Part shown: one piece after another, positions 14,798-23,339 of the stretch
Layout: every line of letters begins with the position of its first letter
Position numbering within the stretch: the first letter of the stretch is position 1
Assembly (NCBI GenBank): GCA_016342585.1
Contig: JAEINK010000018.1
Coordinates: 1-64,000 of the forward strand
Origin: Spirochaetales bacterium
Lineage (GTDB): Bacteria > Spirochaetota > Spirochaetia > UBA9216
Length of the DNA stretch: 64,000 nucleotides
Direction of reading: 5' to 3'
The notes under the pieces: generated by a model
The model's database searches: none
What the model saw: the letters and a program-made list of their open reading frames with translations, nothing else
What the model was told of the DNA's origin: nothing
Made by a program: the position numbers and the translations under genes

Positions 14798-16129
14798 ATG
14801 TACACGCAATGGAAGCCGGACAGTTGGCGATCTAAACCTGCGGCTCATCAGGTTGAATATATGGATAAGGTAAAATACAGGTCGGTTCTGGATTCTTTGA
14901 TGCTCCAGCCACCCCTTGTCTTCCCCGGGGAGATTCATAAACTAACCAGACAGATAGCCGAGGCGGGGTCTGGTGAACGATTTATCATCCATGGCGGTGA
15001 TTGTGTGGAGCGGTTTCAGGATTGTAATGAGGAGACCATAACCAACAAGATAAAGATCATCCTGCAGATGAGTACTATTCTTACCCATGCCCTGCGAAAG
15101 CCGGTCCTGCGCCTTGGGCGGATCGGTGGTCAGTATTTTAAACCCAGATCTTCGGAGCGGGAAAGCCTCAATGGCCGGGAAGTTATGACATACCGGGGGG
15201 ATACGGTGAACGGTTTTCCCGAAGAGCTTCGCGCTCCCGATGCGGACAGATTGACCCGGGGCTACTACTGTGCTGCGGCTACCTTAAATTATATCCGGGC
15301 CATGATCAGCGGAGGATTTACGGACCTCCACCATCCCTATAACTGGAATCTTCACTCAATAGGGAAGACCGAAGAGTGGGCTGAGTATAGCCGTATCGTT
15401 GAACAGATCCTCGATGCAATCCATTTCATGGAGTCCATTGGTGGTATGGAGGCGGTCGGCTTGAACCGTATAGAGTTTTATACCTCCCATGAGGGGCTTC
15501 ACCTTGGATTCGAAGAGGCTCTGACCCGGAAAGAGAGGGAATCGGATAGTTACTACAATGCCGGGGCTCACATGCTCTGGATTGGCGAAAGGACCCGGGA
15601 TCTTAAAGGGGCGCATCTTGAATATTTCAGGGGAATTATAAATCCCATCGGGATTAAAATTTCATCTAGGATTGATCCGGATGAACTAAACGAGCTTATA
15701 CATATCCTGAACCCGGACAATACCCCCGGTAGACTGACCCTTATTACCCGGTTGGGAATTGATAAGGTGGAGGAAAGCCTTCCCCGGCTGATTCGAAAGG
15801 TGTTGGATGGGGGGCATAAGGTCACCTGGAGCTGTGATCCCATGCATGGCAATACTGTTTCCACGGGGGAAGGGGTTAAGACAAGAAGGTTTGATGATAT
15901 CCTGGGAGAGATAAAAGCCTCCCACCGGATCCATTCTGAGATAGGTTCCTCCTTCGGCGGCGTCCATTTTGAATTGACAGGCGAAGAGGTTACTGAATGT
16001 ACCGGCGGGGCTGTGAAGATTATGGATTCTGACCTCTCCACAAATTATCAGTCTTTCTGTGATCCAAGACTGAATTATGCCCAGTCCATGGAGATAGCCT
16101 TCATGCTCTCAAGGCTCATGAAGGCCTAG
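14798..16129 (+). CDS. Class II 3-deoxy-7-phosphoheptulonate (DAHP) synthase
   Basis: Condenses phosphoenolpyruvate with erythrose 4-phosphate, normally the first step to aromatic compounds. The class II signatures are all present in 443 residues: HGGDCVERF, GRIGGQYFKPRS, NRIEFYTSHEGL, GERTRDLKGAH, NPIGIKI, TWSCDPMHGNT, GGVHFELTGEEVTECTGG and CDPRLNYAQS. Class II enzymes are used for both housekeeping aromatic synthesis and specialised pathways such as aminoshikimate or phenazine routes. No other aromatic gene lies nearby and it closes an operon of glycerol-phosphate-like functions, so a specialised product is plausible. It ends 7 bp from the convergent M20 gene. Confidence 0.92.
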   Translation: MYTQWKPDSWRSKPAAHQVEYMDKVKYRSVLDSLMLQPPLVFPGEIHKLTRQIAEAGSGERFIIHGGDCVERFQDCNEETITNKIKIILQMSTILTHALRKPVLRLGRIGGQYFKPRSSERESLNGREVMTYRGDTVNGFPEELRAPDADRLTRGYYCAAATLNYIRAMISGGFTDLHHPYNWNLHSIGKTEEWAEYSRIVEQILDAIHFMESIGGMEAVGLNRIEFYTSHEGLHLGFEEALTRKERESDSYYNAGAHMLWIGERTRDLKGAHLEYFRGIINPIGIKISSRIDPDELNELIHILNPDNTPGRLTLITRLGIDKVEESLPRLIRKVLDGGHKVTWSCDPMHGNTVSTGEGVKTRRFDDILGEIKASHRIHSEIGSSFGGVHFELTGEEVTECTGGAVKIMDSDLSTNYQSFCDPRLNYAQSMEIAFMLSRLMKA

Positions 16130-16136
16130 ATTTTTT

Positions 16137-17369
16137 CTATACTTCTGCTTTCAGATACCTCAGGCTTGCCAGGAGGTACTCCCTGGCAACATCCCAAAGC
16201 TGATCGATTTCTATATACTCATTCACATGGTGGGGTATTCCCCTTGGACCGGGGCCATTCACAAGGCAGGGGATCCCCGCCCTGGCACTCAGGAAGGTTC
16301 CATCGGTTGCTCCGGGAACGCCATTGTAGGTCGGTTCTTTTCCCGTTATATCTTTATAGGCTGTATGGCAGATCCCAACGATGGGTTCGTCGGCTGACAT
16401 GGATACAACGGGTCTCTCTTCGATGAACTCAATTTTTGCATTAAAATCCGGATCATCCAGACCGGCCGACTCCAGAGCCTCTTCAAGCTCTCTTTTGACC
16501 TTATCGTGATCCTGACCGGGAATCGTTCTTATATCAATCCACCCCCTGGATTGGCGGGGCATTACATTCAGCTGCTGCGGTTCTCCCGGAGGAGGAGACT
16601 GGACCACTGTAAAGGTCACCGATGGGTATCCCAGATACTCATCTTTTCCATGTATCTGTTTAAGCTGCCTTTCATACTCTTGGAAGGTCAGGATAATCAT
16701 AGCCATGCGGGTATTCGGATTTATTCCCAGGAGGGGCTGACACCCATGGGCCATTTTTCCCTCGACGGTTACTACCGCGCGGATTGCCCCCTTCATGGAG
16801 AGACAGAACTCGGCATCCAGGGGTTCGGATACAAGGCAGGCATCAATGCCCTCGGCATGTCCCTTCTTTATAAAATCCTTTACTCCGATCATCATCCCCT
16901 CTTCATCACAAAGGATGGCCAGTTTTAATAAGCCGGTAAACTCGACTTCGGATTTTACAAGGGCTTTGGCAATCAGAAGGTTCAAGGCCACTCCGGCTTT
17001 CATATCACAGGAGCCGCGTCCGTAGATCCTGCCATCCTTTACAACGGCTCCAAAAGGATCGTCAGCCCAGAGGCTCCTTTCTCCCTCGGATACAACATCT
17101 GTATGCCCCTCCAGGAGTAGGGCGGGGCCGGGTTTTCCAGAATCTATGGTTAGAATTATATTGAAACGATCCTCATCGACCTCATCTATTTCGGGGTCAA
17201 TCCCAATCTCCCTTTTGATCCAGTTTACTATGAACTCAACAACTTTTTTTTCGGTATTGCCTGTTTCCGGTCGGATAACCGAATCTATCCTGACCAGCGC
17301 TCTGGTCAGTTCTATCAGTTCATCCTTTTTAAGGGTGGAGAGGAGCTCTCTTTCTCTATCTGTGATCAT
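16137..17369 (-). CDS. M20-family ArgE/DapE-type deacylase or peptidase
   Basis: Zinc hydrolase of 410 residues. Metal and catalytic residues are seen in LLLEGHTDVVSEGE (His, Asp), YGRGSCDMKAGVA, CDEEGMMIG and the late GVPGATDGTFLSARAG with PHHVNEYIE. This set matches the ArgE/DapE/ACY1 group, which hydrolyses N-acyl amino acids or short peptides. It is the last gene of a four-gene minus-strand operon (acetate kinase, P1 peptidase, PanE-like, this gene), starting 2 bp after the previous stop. The partners suggest use of peptides or acylated amino acids with ATP formed by acetate kinase. The substrate is not fixed by sequence. Confidence 0.85.
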   Translation of the reverse strand: MITDRERELLSTLKKDELIELTRALVRIDSVIRPETGNTEKKVVEFIVNWIKREIGIDPEIDEVDEDRFNIILTIDSGKPGPALLLEGHTDVVSEGERSLWADDPFGAVVKDGRIYGRGSCDMKAGVALNLLIAKALVKSEVEFTGLLKLAILCDEEGMMIGVKDFIKKGHAEGIDACLVSEPLDAEFCLSMKGAIRAVVTVEGKMAHGCQPLLGINPNTRMAMIILTFQEYERQLKQIHGKDEYLGYPSVTFTVVQSPPPGEPQQLNVMPRQSRGWIDIRTIPGQDHDKVKRELEEALESAGLDDPDFNAKIEFIEERPVVSMSADEPIVGICHTAYKDITGKEPTYNGVPGATDGTFLSARAGIPCLVNGPGPRGIPHHVNEYIEIDQLWDVAREYLLASLRYLKAEV

Positions 17370-17371
17370 CT

Positions 17372-18304
17372 TTAGGCTTTCTCTTCCTGATGGTGGAGAT
17401 CCAGACTCTTAACAAGGCGGGCAAGAGTTTTGTTAACCGGTACCTGAATCCCCAGTTTTCCGGCTTCCCGGACAATCGCATTGTTGATAAAATCTATCTC
17501 GGACATGGTTCCCCGGTCAAAATCCTGAAGCATGGAAGATCTGTTTTTTGCCGTTTTCACACATACATCATAGACCGTGGCTAAAGGATCCGGGTAGGTT
17601 ATGTGTATTCCTTTTGCCTGGGCGACCTCAAGTGCCTCGGAAACCAGATCCTTCATGATCTCTTTTAGTTCCTCAAAATCAACAAGTCTGCCGTTTTCGA
17701 GACCGGTGAGGGCTGTCAGAGCGTTAATTCCCACATTAATGATCAGTTTTGACCAGACCAGATTCCCTATATTCTCTTCGACCTTTGTTTCAAATCCTGC
17801 CTGATTCAAGGCTTCAATGAGAGGGGCCAGCCGGCTGTTATCTCCTTCAGATATACAGAGGTAGGTCGGACCGTTTCCCGCATGTCGAATTTTTCCGGGA
17901 CCGGCAAAGGTTGCCCCCTGGGATGTGACTCCGGCGGCCGTATTTTCTCCACCGAATGTTTTTCTTAATATATCTTCGTTCCCGACTCCATTTTGGAGGG
18001 TGATAACCAGGGGATTTCCCGATACGACCGCTTTGAACTGTTTACTGACAGCTTCTGTTGCCGTGGATTTAACAAAGATGATGAGTACATCAGCATCGGC
18101 AGCCTTTGCCGGATCGCTGGTTGCCGATGGTTTGAAAATTTCTTTTTCACCCGTGGCGAGCTCTTCTATCTCTACTCCTTTGGAATTGATGGTATCCACA
18201 TGTTCCTGGAAAATATCATAAAGCATGACCTCATGTCCTGCCGATGCAAGTTTTCCGCCGAAGAGGGAACCCATGGCTCCCGAACCGATTATTGATATCT
18301 TCAT
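17372..18304 (-). CDS. panE: 2-dehydropantoate 2-reductase family protein
   Basis: NADPH-dependent ketopantoate reductase-like protein of 310 residues. The N-terminal Rossmann motif ISIIGSGAMGSLFGGKLASAG, the central TLQNGVGNE and the helical half with NLVWSKLIINVGINALTALTG are typical of the PanE/ApbA family; lysine and asparagine in that last segment are the usual active-site residues. ATGA overlap with the P1 peptidase shows coupling. panB, for the preceding step of pantoate synthesis, is divergently placed 2.4 kb away, which supports a pantothenate role, but relatives of PanE also reduce other 2-oxo acids, and the peptidase partners leave that open. Confidence 0.82.
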   Translation of the reverse strand: MKISIIGSGAMGSLFGGKLASAGHEVMLYDIFQEHVDTINSKGVEIEELATGEKEIFKPSATSDPAKAADADVLIIFVKSTATEAVSKQFKAVVSGNPLVITLQNGVGNEDILRKTFGGENTAAGVTSQGATFAGPGKIRHAGNGPTYLCISEGDNSRLAPLIEALNQAGFETKVEENIGNLVWSKLIINVGINALTALTGLENGRLVDFEELKEIMKDLVSEALEVAQAKGIHITYPDPLATVYDVCVKTAKNRSSMLQDFDRGTMSEIDFINNAIVREAGKLGIQVPVNKTLARLVKSLDLHHQEEKA

Positions 18305-19293
18305 TTTTTTTCCTTTATTTTCTCTTTGATTTCTTTGTAACCGGGGATACCGAAAGCCGATTCAGCTGCCTTAATCCCATTCAGCACAGCCTCCGCCATG
18401 ACTTCAGCGGCTACAGCACCCAGGGTCGTCACATCTGCGGTGACCTCTCCTGTTGAGAGGGCAAATATTGTATCCCCGTCATACATAGTATGGATTGGAT
18501 TTATCGTTCTTGCAAATCCATCATGGGCCATTTGTGCGATTTTGGTCATCTGCGGCTTGGTAAACTTCCCATTTGTGGCTATGGCACCGATGGTGGTATT
18601 GCTTTTCAGAACAGATGGTTCTTCGGCGGGGGTTTTCGATATGACGTTCAGGGAGCCTGGAAAACCATCTTTGGACTCATTCAGAGCCCCGGCAATAATC
18701 TTCCCTGTTGAAGGATCGATAATATCACCAAAACAATTGACAGCAACAATAGCTCCAATTATCAGGTCGCCCAGTTTTCGACTTGCCGTCCCTAATCCGC
18801 CCTTCATGATATAGGCGGGCCCTGCCGGTTTTCCTATAGTTGCCCCTGTTCCGGCCCCCACATTTCCCATTCGTATTTCACTTTCGTAATCCGTTCCTGC
18901 CGCATCAAGACAGGCCGCATAGCCCATTGCTTTGTCGGGTCTTATATCATGCCTTTTTACGGGGAGATCGAAGAGGACGGCTCCTGGTACAATTGGTACG
19001 ATTCCCACTCCCACATCGAGTCCTTTTCCCTGTTCCTCCAGGTACTGCATTACACCGGAAGCGCCGTCGAGGCCATAGGCACTCCCACCCCCCAGGTAAA
19101 TCGCATGGACAGTGTCAACAAAATTTACAGGATCGAGGGTTGCTATCTCCCTGACCCCAGGGGCTCCTCCCCGCACATCCACTCCGGCGATGGCACCATC
19201 TTCACACAGGATAACAGTACAGCCTGTAGCACCTTCAAGATTCTCTATATGACCTACCCGTATCCCGGGCACATCGGTGATTGAATTTTTCAT
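18301..19293 (-). CDS. P1-family (DmpA/S58) aminopeptidase-like hydrolase
   Basis: Self-processing Ntn-type hydrolase of 330 residues. ITDVPGIRVGH at the start, GGGSAYGLDGASGVM, MGNVGAGTGATIG and the segment SNTTIGAIATN are P1 family hallmarks; the threonine in the last motif stands where the autocatalytic nucleophile lies (DmpA uses serine). Family members release N-terminal D- or L-amino acids or beta-peptides. It overlaps both neighbours by ATGA and has an AGGAG site. With the M20 hydrolase it points to peptide or amino-acid amide breakdown feeding the same pathway. Confidence 0.84.
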   Translation of the reverse strand: MKNSITDVPGIRVGHIENLEGATGCTVILCEDGAIAGVDVRGGAPGVREIATLDPVNFVDTVHAIYLGGGSAYGLDGASGVMQYLEEQGKGLDVGVGIVPIVPGAVLFDLPVKRHDIRPDKAMGYAACLDAAGTDYESEIRMGNVGAGTGATIGKPAGPAYIMKGGLGTASRKLGDLIIGAIVAVNCFGDIIDPSTGKIIAGALNESKDGFPGSLNVISKTPAEEPSVLKSNTTIGAIATNGKFTKPQMTKIAQMAHDGFARTINPIHTMYDGDTIFALSTGEVTADVTTLGAVAAEVMAEAVLNGIKAAESAFGIPGYKEIKEKIKEKK

Positions 19294-20513
19294 TTAGCTT
19301 CTCCTGTGTTGTTCATGGCCAGAACCACATCTCTGGTCTCTATGGCCATCATCATCTCTTCGTTTGTTGGAATTACAAGTACCTTTACCGATGAATCTCC
19401 GGAAGATATTACTCCTGTCTCACCCTTGACTGCTTTATTTTTATCATTATCAAGACGGATACCAAGTATTCCCAGTCCCCGGCATATTTCTTCCCTGATA
19501 AAGGGTGAGTTTTCACCGATCCCGGCTGTGAAAACCAGGGCATCCATCCTGTCTTCCAGGTTTGTACTTAATGCCGCAATATATCGCCGGGCAAGGTGTG
19601 AAAAATTGCCAATGGCCAGGGCAGCCTTTTTGTTTCCTTCCCTGGCGGCGGCTATTACATCGCGCATATCACTGGAAACCTCGGATAAACCGAGAAGACC
19701 TGATTTTCGATAGAGTAATTCTCTTATCTCCGGGATGGTCATCCCCAGGTTTTCCTGCATGAAAAAGATGACATCCGTATCGAGATCGCCGGATCGTGTT
19801 CCCATGGACATCCCTGCATTCGTTCCAAATCCAACCGAAGTATCAATGGATTTTCCACCCCGGATGGCGGCTGCGGAAACACCGCCGCCAATATGGATTG
19901 AAACGGAGTTTAACTCTTCGTGAGGCATCCCGAGGTATTCGGCTGTTTTCAGGGCAGCCCATTTGTGAGAGGCCCCGTGAAAGCCGAATTTCCGTATCTG
20001 ATACTTTTCGTTATAGATCCCGGGAATAGCATAGAGATAGTTTTCCGGGGGAATGGTCGAATGAAAGGCTGTATCGAATATCCCAATATGGGGAATATGC
20101 GGCATATGCTCCTTTGCTGCGAGGAATCCCTTCAGGGCGGGTGGATTGTGAAGGGGTGCCAGATCAAAATTATCTTTGATAATCCGGATAAGATCCTCCG
20201 TTATAGGCTCCGCTTTGGAAATCTTGTCACCCCCATGAACAAACCTGTGGGTAACCGCCTCTATATCCGAATAACCAAGGACTCCATGTTCCTCTCCTGT
20301 TATAAGATCGAGCACAATGGCCATAGCAGCGCCATGATCCGTAATTTTTTCTTCTTTCCGTAAGGCATCACCACTGCCTGGTTTATAGGTGATCAAACCT
20401 GTTTCCAGACCGATTCTCTCTATCTGTCCCTTGCATTTTGTGGTTTTCGAGTCCATATCAAGACACTGAAACTTTAGAGATGATGAGCCGCTGTTGATTA
20501 TCAGTATGTTCAT
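19290..20513 (-). CDS. ackA: Acetate kinase
   Basis: Converts acetyl phosphate and ADP to acetate and ATP. The 407-residue protein starts with NILIINSGSSSLKFQCLD, the phosphate-binding signature, and contains HRFVHGG, FDTAFHSTIPPENYLYAIP, RKFGFHGASHKW and TAGIGENS, all standard. It is the first gene of the minus-strand operon and lies back to back with panB, with about 200 bp of AT-rich promoter region between them. The matching phosphotransacylase (PduL type) is encoded 26 kb away at 46862-47428. Finding it with peptidases suggests energy recovery from amino-acid fermentation. Confidence 0.95.
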   Translation of the reverse strand: MNILIINSGSSSLKFQCLDMDSKTTKCKGQIERIGLETGLITYKPGSGDALRKEEKITDHGAAMAIVLDLITGEEHGVLGYSDIEAVTHRFVHGGDKISKAEPITEDLIRIIKDNFDLAPLHNPPALKGFLAAKEHMPHIPHIGIFDTAFHSTIPPENYLYAIPGIYNEKYQIRKFGFHGASHKWAALKTAEYLGMPHEELNSVSIHIGGGVSAAAIRGGKSIDTSVGFGTNAGMSMGTRSGDLDTDVIFFMQENLGMTIPEIRELLYRKSGLLGLSEVSSDMRDVIAAAREGNKKAALAIGNFSHLARRYIAALSTNLEDRMDALVFTAGIGENSPFIREEICRGLGILGIRLDNDKNKAVKGETGVISSGDSSVKVLVIPTNEEMMMAIETRDVVLAMNNTGEAK

Positions 20514-20652
20514 TAATAATATCCCAAAAATGTTAAAAATCTATAGTATCACCATAAATCAGCCCTATGTATTTGTCAATCAAGAATTGAAATTACGATT
20601 AGTTACAAATAAATACAAATCATTACAATTTACCTGCACAGCTAAGAAATAC

Positions 20653-20681
20653 TTGCACTATTTGAAATTAGGGATTATAGT
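20653..20681 (+). promoter_or_regulatory. Promoter of panB-folD
   Basis: TTGCAC (20653-20658) and TATAGT (20676-20681) are separated by 17 bp and lie 34 bp before the panB start, which has its own GGAG site. The 200-bp divergent region is otherwise AT-rich with no obvious operator. Confidence 0.5.
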
Positions 20682-20715
20682 CATTTTAGAGATATTATAC
20701 ATTAGGAGAATATAT

Positions 20716-21585
20716 ATGAGTGTACATCCGGAAGGAGTAAAAAAGTTACTGGCCTCGGATCTTCTGAAGATGAAGAATGATGGGAAAAAGATTTCAATGA
20801 TTACAGCATATTCCTATCCCCAGGGCATGATTGTCGATGAAGCGGGTATTGATATCATCCTTGTGGGTGATTCACTGGGAATGGTTGAATTGGGATATAT
20901 TGATACTGTTCCTGTTACTATGGATGAAATGCTTTCGCATACAAAAGCTGTTACCAGGGCTGTAAAACGTGCCCATGTTGTCGGTGACCTCCCTTTTATG
21001 TCTTACAATATTTCCACCGAACAGGCTGTGACAAATGCGGGTATTCTTTACCAGCAGGGAAGAAGTGATTCCATTAAATTCGAAGGTGGACAGGATTTTG
21101 CTCCCATCTGCAGTGCTATAACCAAAGCAGGAATCCCTGTATTCGGTCATATTGGATTAACCCCCCAGACCGCGGCTACCATGGGTGGTTTCAAGGTTCA
21201 GGGAAAATCTCTCGATGCGGCCAAGGCTGTGCTTGATGATGCTCTGGCTCTACAGGATGCCGGCGCTTTTGCTGTTATCCTTGAAGCGATTCCACAGCAG
21301 TTAGCTCAGATTATCACCGAGAAACTTGATATAGTTACCGTTGGAATTGGTGGTGGCCCCCACTGTGATGGTCAAGTTCTCGTCTTCCATGATATGCTGG
21401 GTATGTTCAAGCGGTTCACACCCAAATTTGTGAAGGTCTATGGTCAGATGTTTGATACTCAGGTTGAGCTGGTTAAAGAATTTATCAGTGATGTTGAGGG
21501 CGAGTCTTTCCCCGGTCCCGAGCACTCCTTCAATATGAAGGCCGATATGGTCGGTGAACTGAAAAAAGCTCTAGGTGTAGAGTAA
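20716..21585 (+). CDS. panB: 3-methyl-2-oxobutanoate hydroxymethyltransferase
   Basis: Adds a one-carbon unit from methylene-tetrahydrofolate to 2-oxoisovalerate to give ketopantoate, the first step of pantothenate synthesis. The 289-residue protein shows MITAYSYPQGMIVDEAGIDIILVGDSLGMV style N-terminal sequence, GDLPFMSY, the metal-binding GGQDF and IKFEGG region, and GHIGLTPQ. The ATG at 20716 follows TTAGGAGA; the frame is open far upstream but that part reads through the promoter. folD, which makes the folate donor, starts 35 bp later, a sensible pairing. panE is on the opposite strand nearby. Confidence 0.95.
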   Translation: MSVHPEGVKKLLASDLLKMKNDGKKISMITAYSYPQGMIVDEAGIDIILVGDSLGMVELGYIDTVPVTMDEMLSHTKAVTRAVKRAHVVGDLPFMSYNISTEQAVTNAGILYQQGRSDSIKFEGGQDFAPICSAITKAGIPVFGHIGLTPQTAATMGGFKVQGKSLDAAKAVLDDALALQDAGAFAVILEAIPQQLAQIITEKLDIVTVGIGGGPHCDGQVLVFHDMLGMFKRFTPKFVKVYGQMFDTQVELVKEFISDVEGESFPGPEHSFNMKADMVGELKKALGVE

Positions 21586-21620
21586 ACAAAACATAGTACA
21601 ATTAAGGAAAGAAATAGATA

Positions 21621-22532
21621 ATGTCGGCAAAACTTATTAATGGTAAAGAGATTCGTGAAGATATTCTTGAGGAGTTGGGCAGGGAAACCCTTGCGTTAAA
21701 GGAAAAAACCGGAAAAGTTCCAGGGCTTGTGACCATCCTTGTGGGTGAGAATCCAGCCTCCATTTCCTATGTAACTTCCAAGATAAAAACGGCAAAATCA
21801 CTTGGCTTCAAAGAAGTTCAGGATACACAAAGTATTGATATAAGTGAAGTTGATCTACTCTCTCTCGTTGATAAGTATAATCATGACGACACTATTAATG
21901 GAATCCTTGTTCAGCTCCCTCTTCCATCACACATTGATGAGAAAAAAGTGCTGAACGCCATAGACCCCGATAAGGATGTTGATGGTTTTCATCCTGTAAA
22001 TGTGGGACGGTTGATGATAGGGGGGGATGAAGTTAAATTCCCTCCCTGTACTCCCGCCGGTATCATGGAACTCATTGTCCGTGCCGGGGTTGAAACCGAG
22101 GGTGCCGAGGCTGTGGTTGTAGGCCGTTCCAATATCGTTGGCAAACCTATTGCCAATATGCTGGTGCAGAAAGGTCCGGGTGCCAATGCCACGGTTACTA
22201 TAGTACATACCCGGACAAAAAATCTTGCCGACCATTGCCGCAGAGCCGATATTCTCGTTGTTGCGGCTGGTGTTCCCGATCTTGTAAAGCCTGAATGGAT
22301 TAAACCCGGGGCCTGTGTAATTGATGTGGGGGTTAACAGGGTGGGTGAAAAAATATCTGAAAAAACAGGTCGGAAAATTGCCCTGCTCAAAGGGGATGTG
22401 GACTTCGATAAGGCTAAAGAGATTGCCGGATTCATTACTCCCGTTCCAGGGGGGGTCGGGCCTATGACAATCACCATGCTTATGCGGAATACCCTGAACA
22501 GCTTTAAATACAGCAATAATATTCCTGTATAA
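21621..22532 (+). CDS. folD: Bifunctional methylene-THF dehydrogenase/cyclohydrolase
   Basis: Interconverts methylene-, methenyl- and formyl-tetrahydrofolate. The 303 residues show the family motifs: GLVTILVGENPASISYVTSKIKTA (catalytic Tyr and Lys), GILVQLPLPSHID, DKDVDGFHPVNVGRL, PCTPAGIMEL, VVGRSNIVGKPIANML and FITPVPGGVGPMT. An AAGGAAAG ribosome site precedes it. It is probably co-transcribed with panB, and together with fhs (24295-26058) completes a formate-to-methylene folate branch in this window. Confidence 0.95.
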   Translation: MSAKLINGKEIREDILEELGRETLALKEKTGKVPGLVTILVGENPASISYVTSKIKTAKSLGFKEVQDTQSIDISEVDLLSLVDKYNHDDTINGILVQLPLPSHIDEKKVLNAIDPDKDVDGFHPVNVGRLMIGGDEVKFPPCTPAGIMELIVRAGVETEGAEAVVVGRSNIVGKPIANMLVQKGPGANATVTIVHTRTKNLADHCRRADILVVAAGVPDLVKPEWIKPGACVIDVGVNRVGEKISEKTGRKIALLKGDVDFDKAKEIAGFITPVPGGVGPMTITMLMRNTLNSFKYSNNIPV

Positions 22533-22601
22533 ATCCTGCCGGGCTATTCAATCCCATTATTATTTATTATTATCCTCATTATCTGACTTCAGGAGTATTT
22601 C

Positions 22602-23339
22602 TTGAAAGAAACCAGGGAGTTTCTCTGTATTGCCGATCATGTCGATCCTCTTATTTATACCGCTTCGGTTAAGGAGCGTTTTGGTCATGTGGATGCGGTC
22701 TTCTCTTGCGGGGATCTTAAAAGAAATTATTATGAGTTTATCGTCTCCATGCTCAATGTTCCTTTCATCTATGTCCTGGGTAATCACAGTCCTTTCTCCC
22801 TTGATAAATCAGATCTAAGCAGTGATTATGATTTTTCTGGAGGAGGGTGCAATGATAGCGATCTCAGGAGGAGAAAACTCTTCGGGGGCGGTCTGCATGT
22901 CGATGGGCGGGTAACCTATCTTAAGAAGCAGGATCTTATCGCTGCCGGTTTTGGAGGTTCTATCCGATATAACCAGGGGGATAATCAGTACTCTGAAGTG
23001 GAGATGTTTTTCCGTATCCTTAAGATCATTCCAAAACTATATTTCAACAAAATATTCCGTGGAAGGTATCTGGATATTCTTATAACCCATGCACCACCAC
23101 GTTGGGTAAATGACAGAGAAGATTTGTGTCACCATGGATTTAAGGTTTTTCGCTGGTTTTTACGTCGATTCAGACCGGCCTGCATGATCCATGGGCATAT
23201 TCACCTGTATGACTGCAATGCAGTCCGGGAGACCTCCTATGAAGGGGTTCCCGTTATCAACGTTTACGATCATTACATTTTGAAATTTCCTTTGGAGAGG
23301 AAGGACAATGAAAAATCAGAACCTGCAGACCTCCGATAA
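22602..23339 (+). CDS. Metallophosphoesterase
   Basis: Calcineurin-like phosphoesterase of 245 residues. Metal-binding pieces are visible: CIADHVD at the N-terminus, SCGDLKRNYYEF (GD), YVLGNHSPFS (GNH), DILITHAPPRW and MIHGHIHLYD (GHxH). The TTG start has AGGAG at a good distance; no ATG is suitable. The first metal motif (DxH) is altered to ADH, which may change metal binding. The downstream ParB-like gene overlaps it by 32 bp, so the two should work together; the substrate is unknown. Confidence 0.83.
   Translation: MKETREFLCIADHVDPLIYTASVKERFGHVDAVFSCGDLKRNYYEFIVSMLNVPFIYVLGNHSPFSLDKSDLSSDYDFSGGGCNDSDLRRRKLFGGGLHVDGRVTYLKKQDLIAAGFGGSIRYNQGDNQYSEVEMFFRILKIIPKLYFNKIFRGRYLDILITHAPPRWVNDREDLCHHGFKVFRWFLRRFRPACMIHGHIHLYDCNAVRETSYEGVPVINVYDHYILKFPLERKDNEKSEPADLR

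Noticed and set aside
20494-20715. In-frame extension of panB by 74 residues at the N-terminus
   Set aside because: It reads through the promoter, has low-complexity AT-rich coding, and the ATG at 20716 has a good ribosome site and matches the family start.
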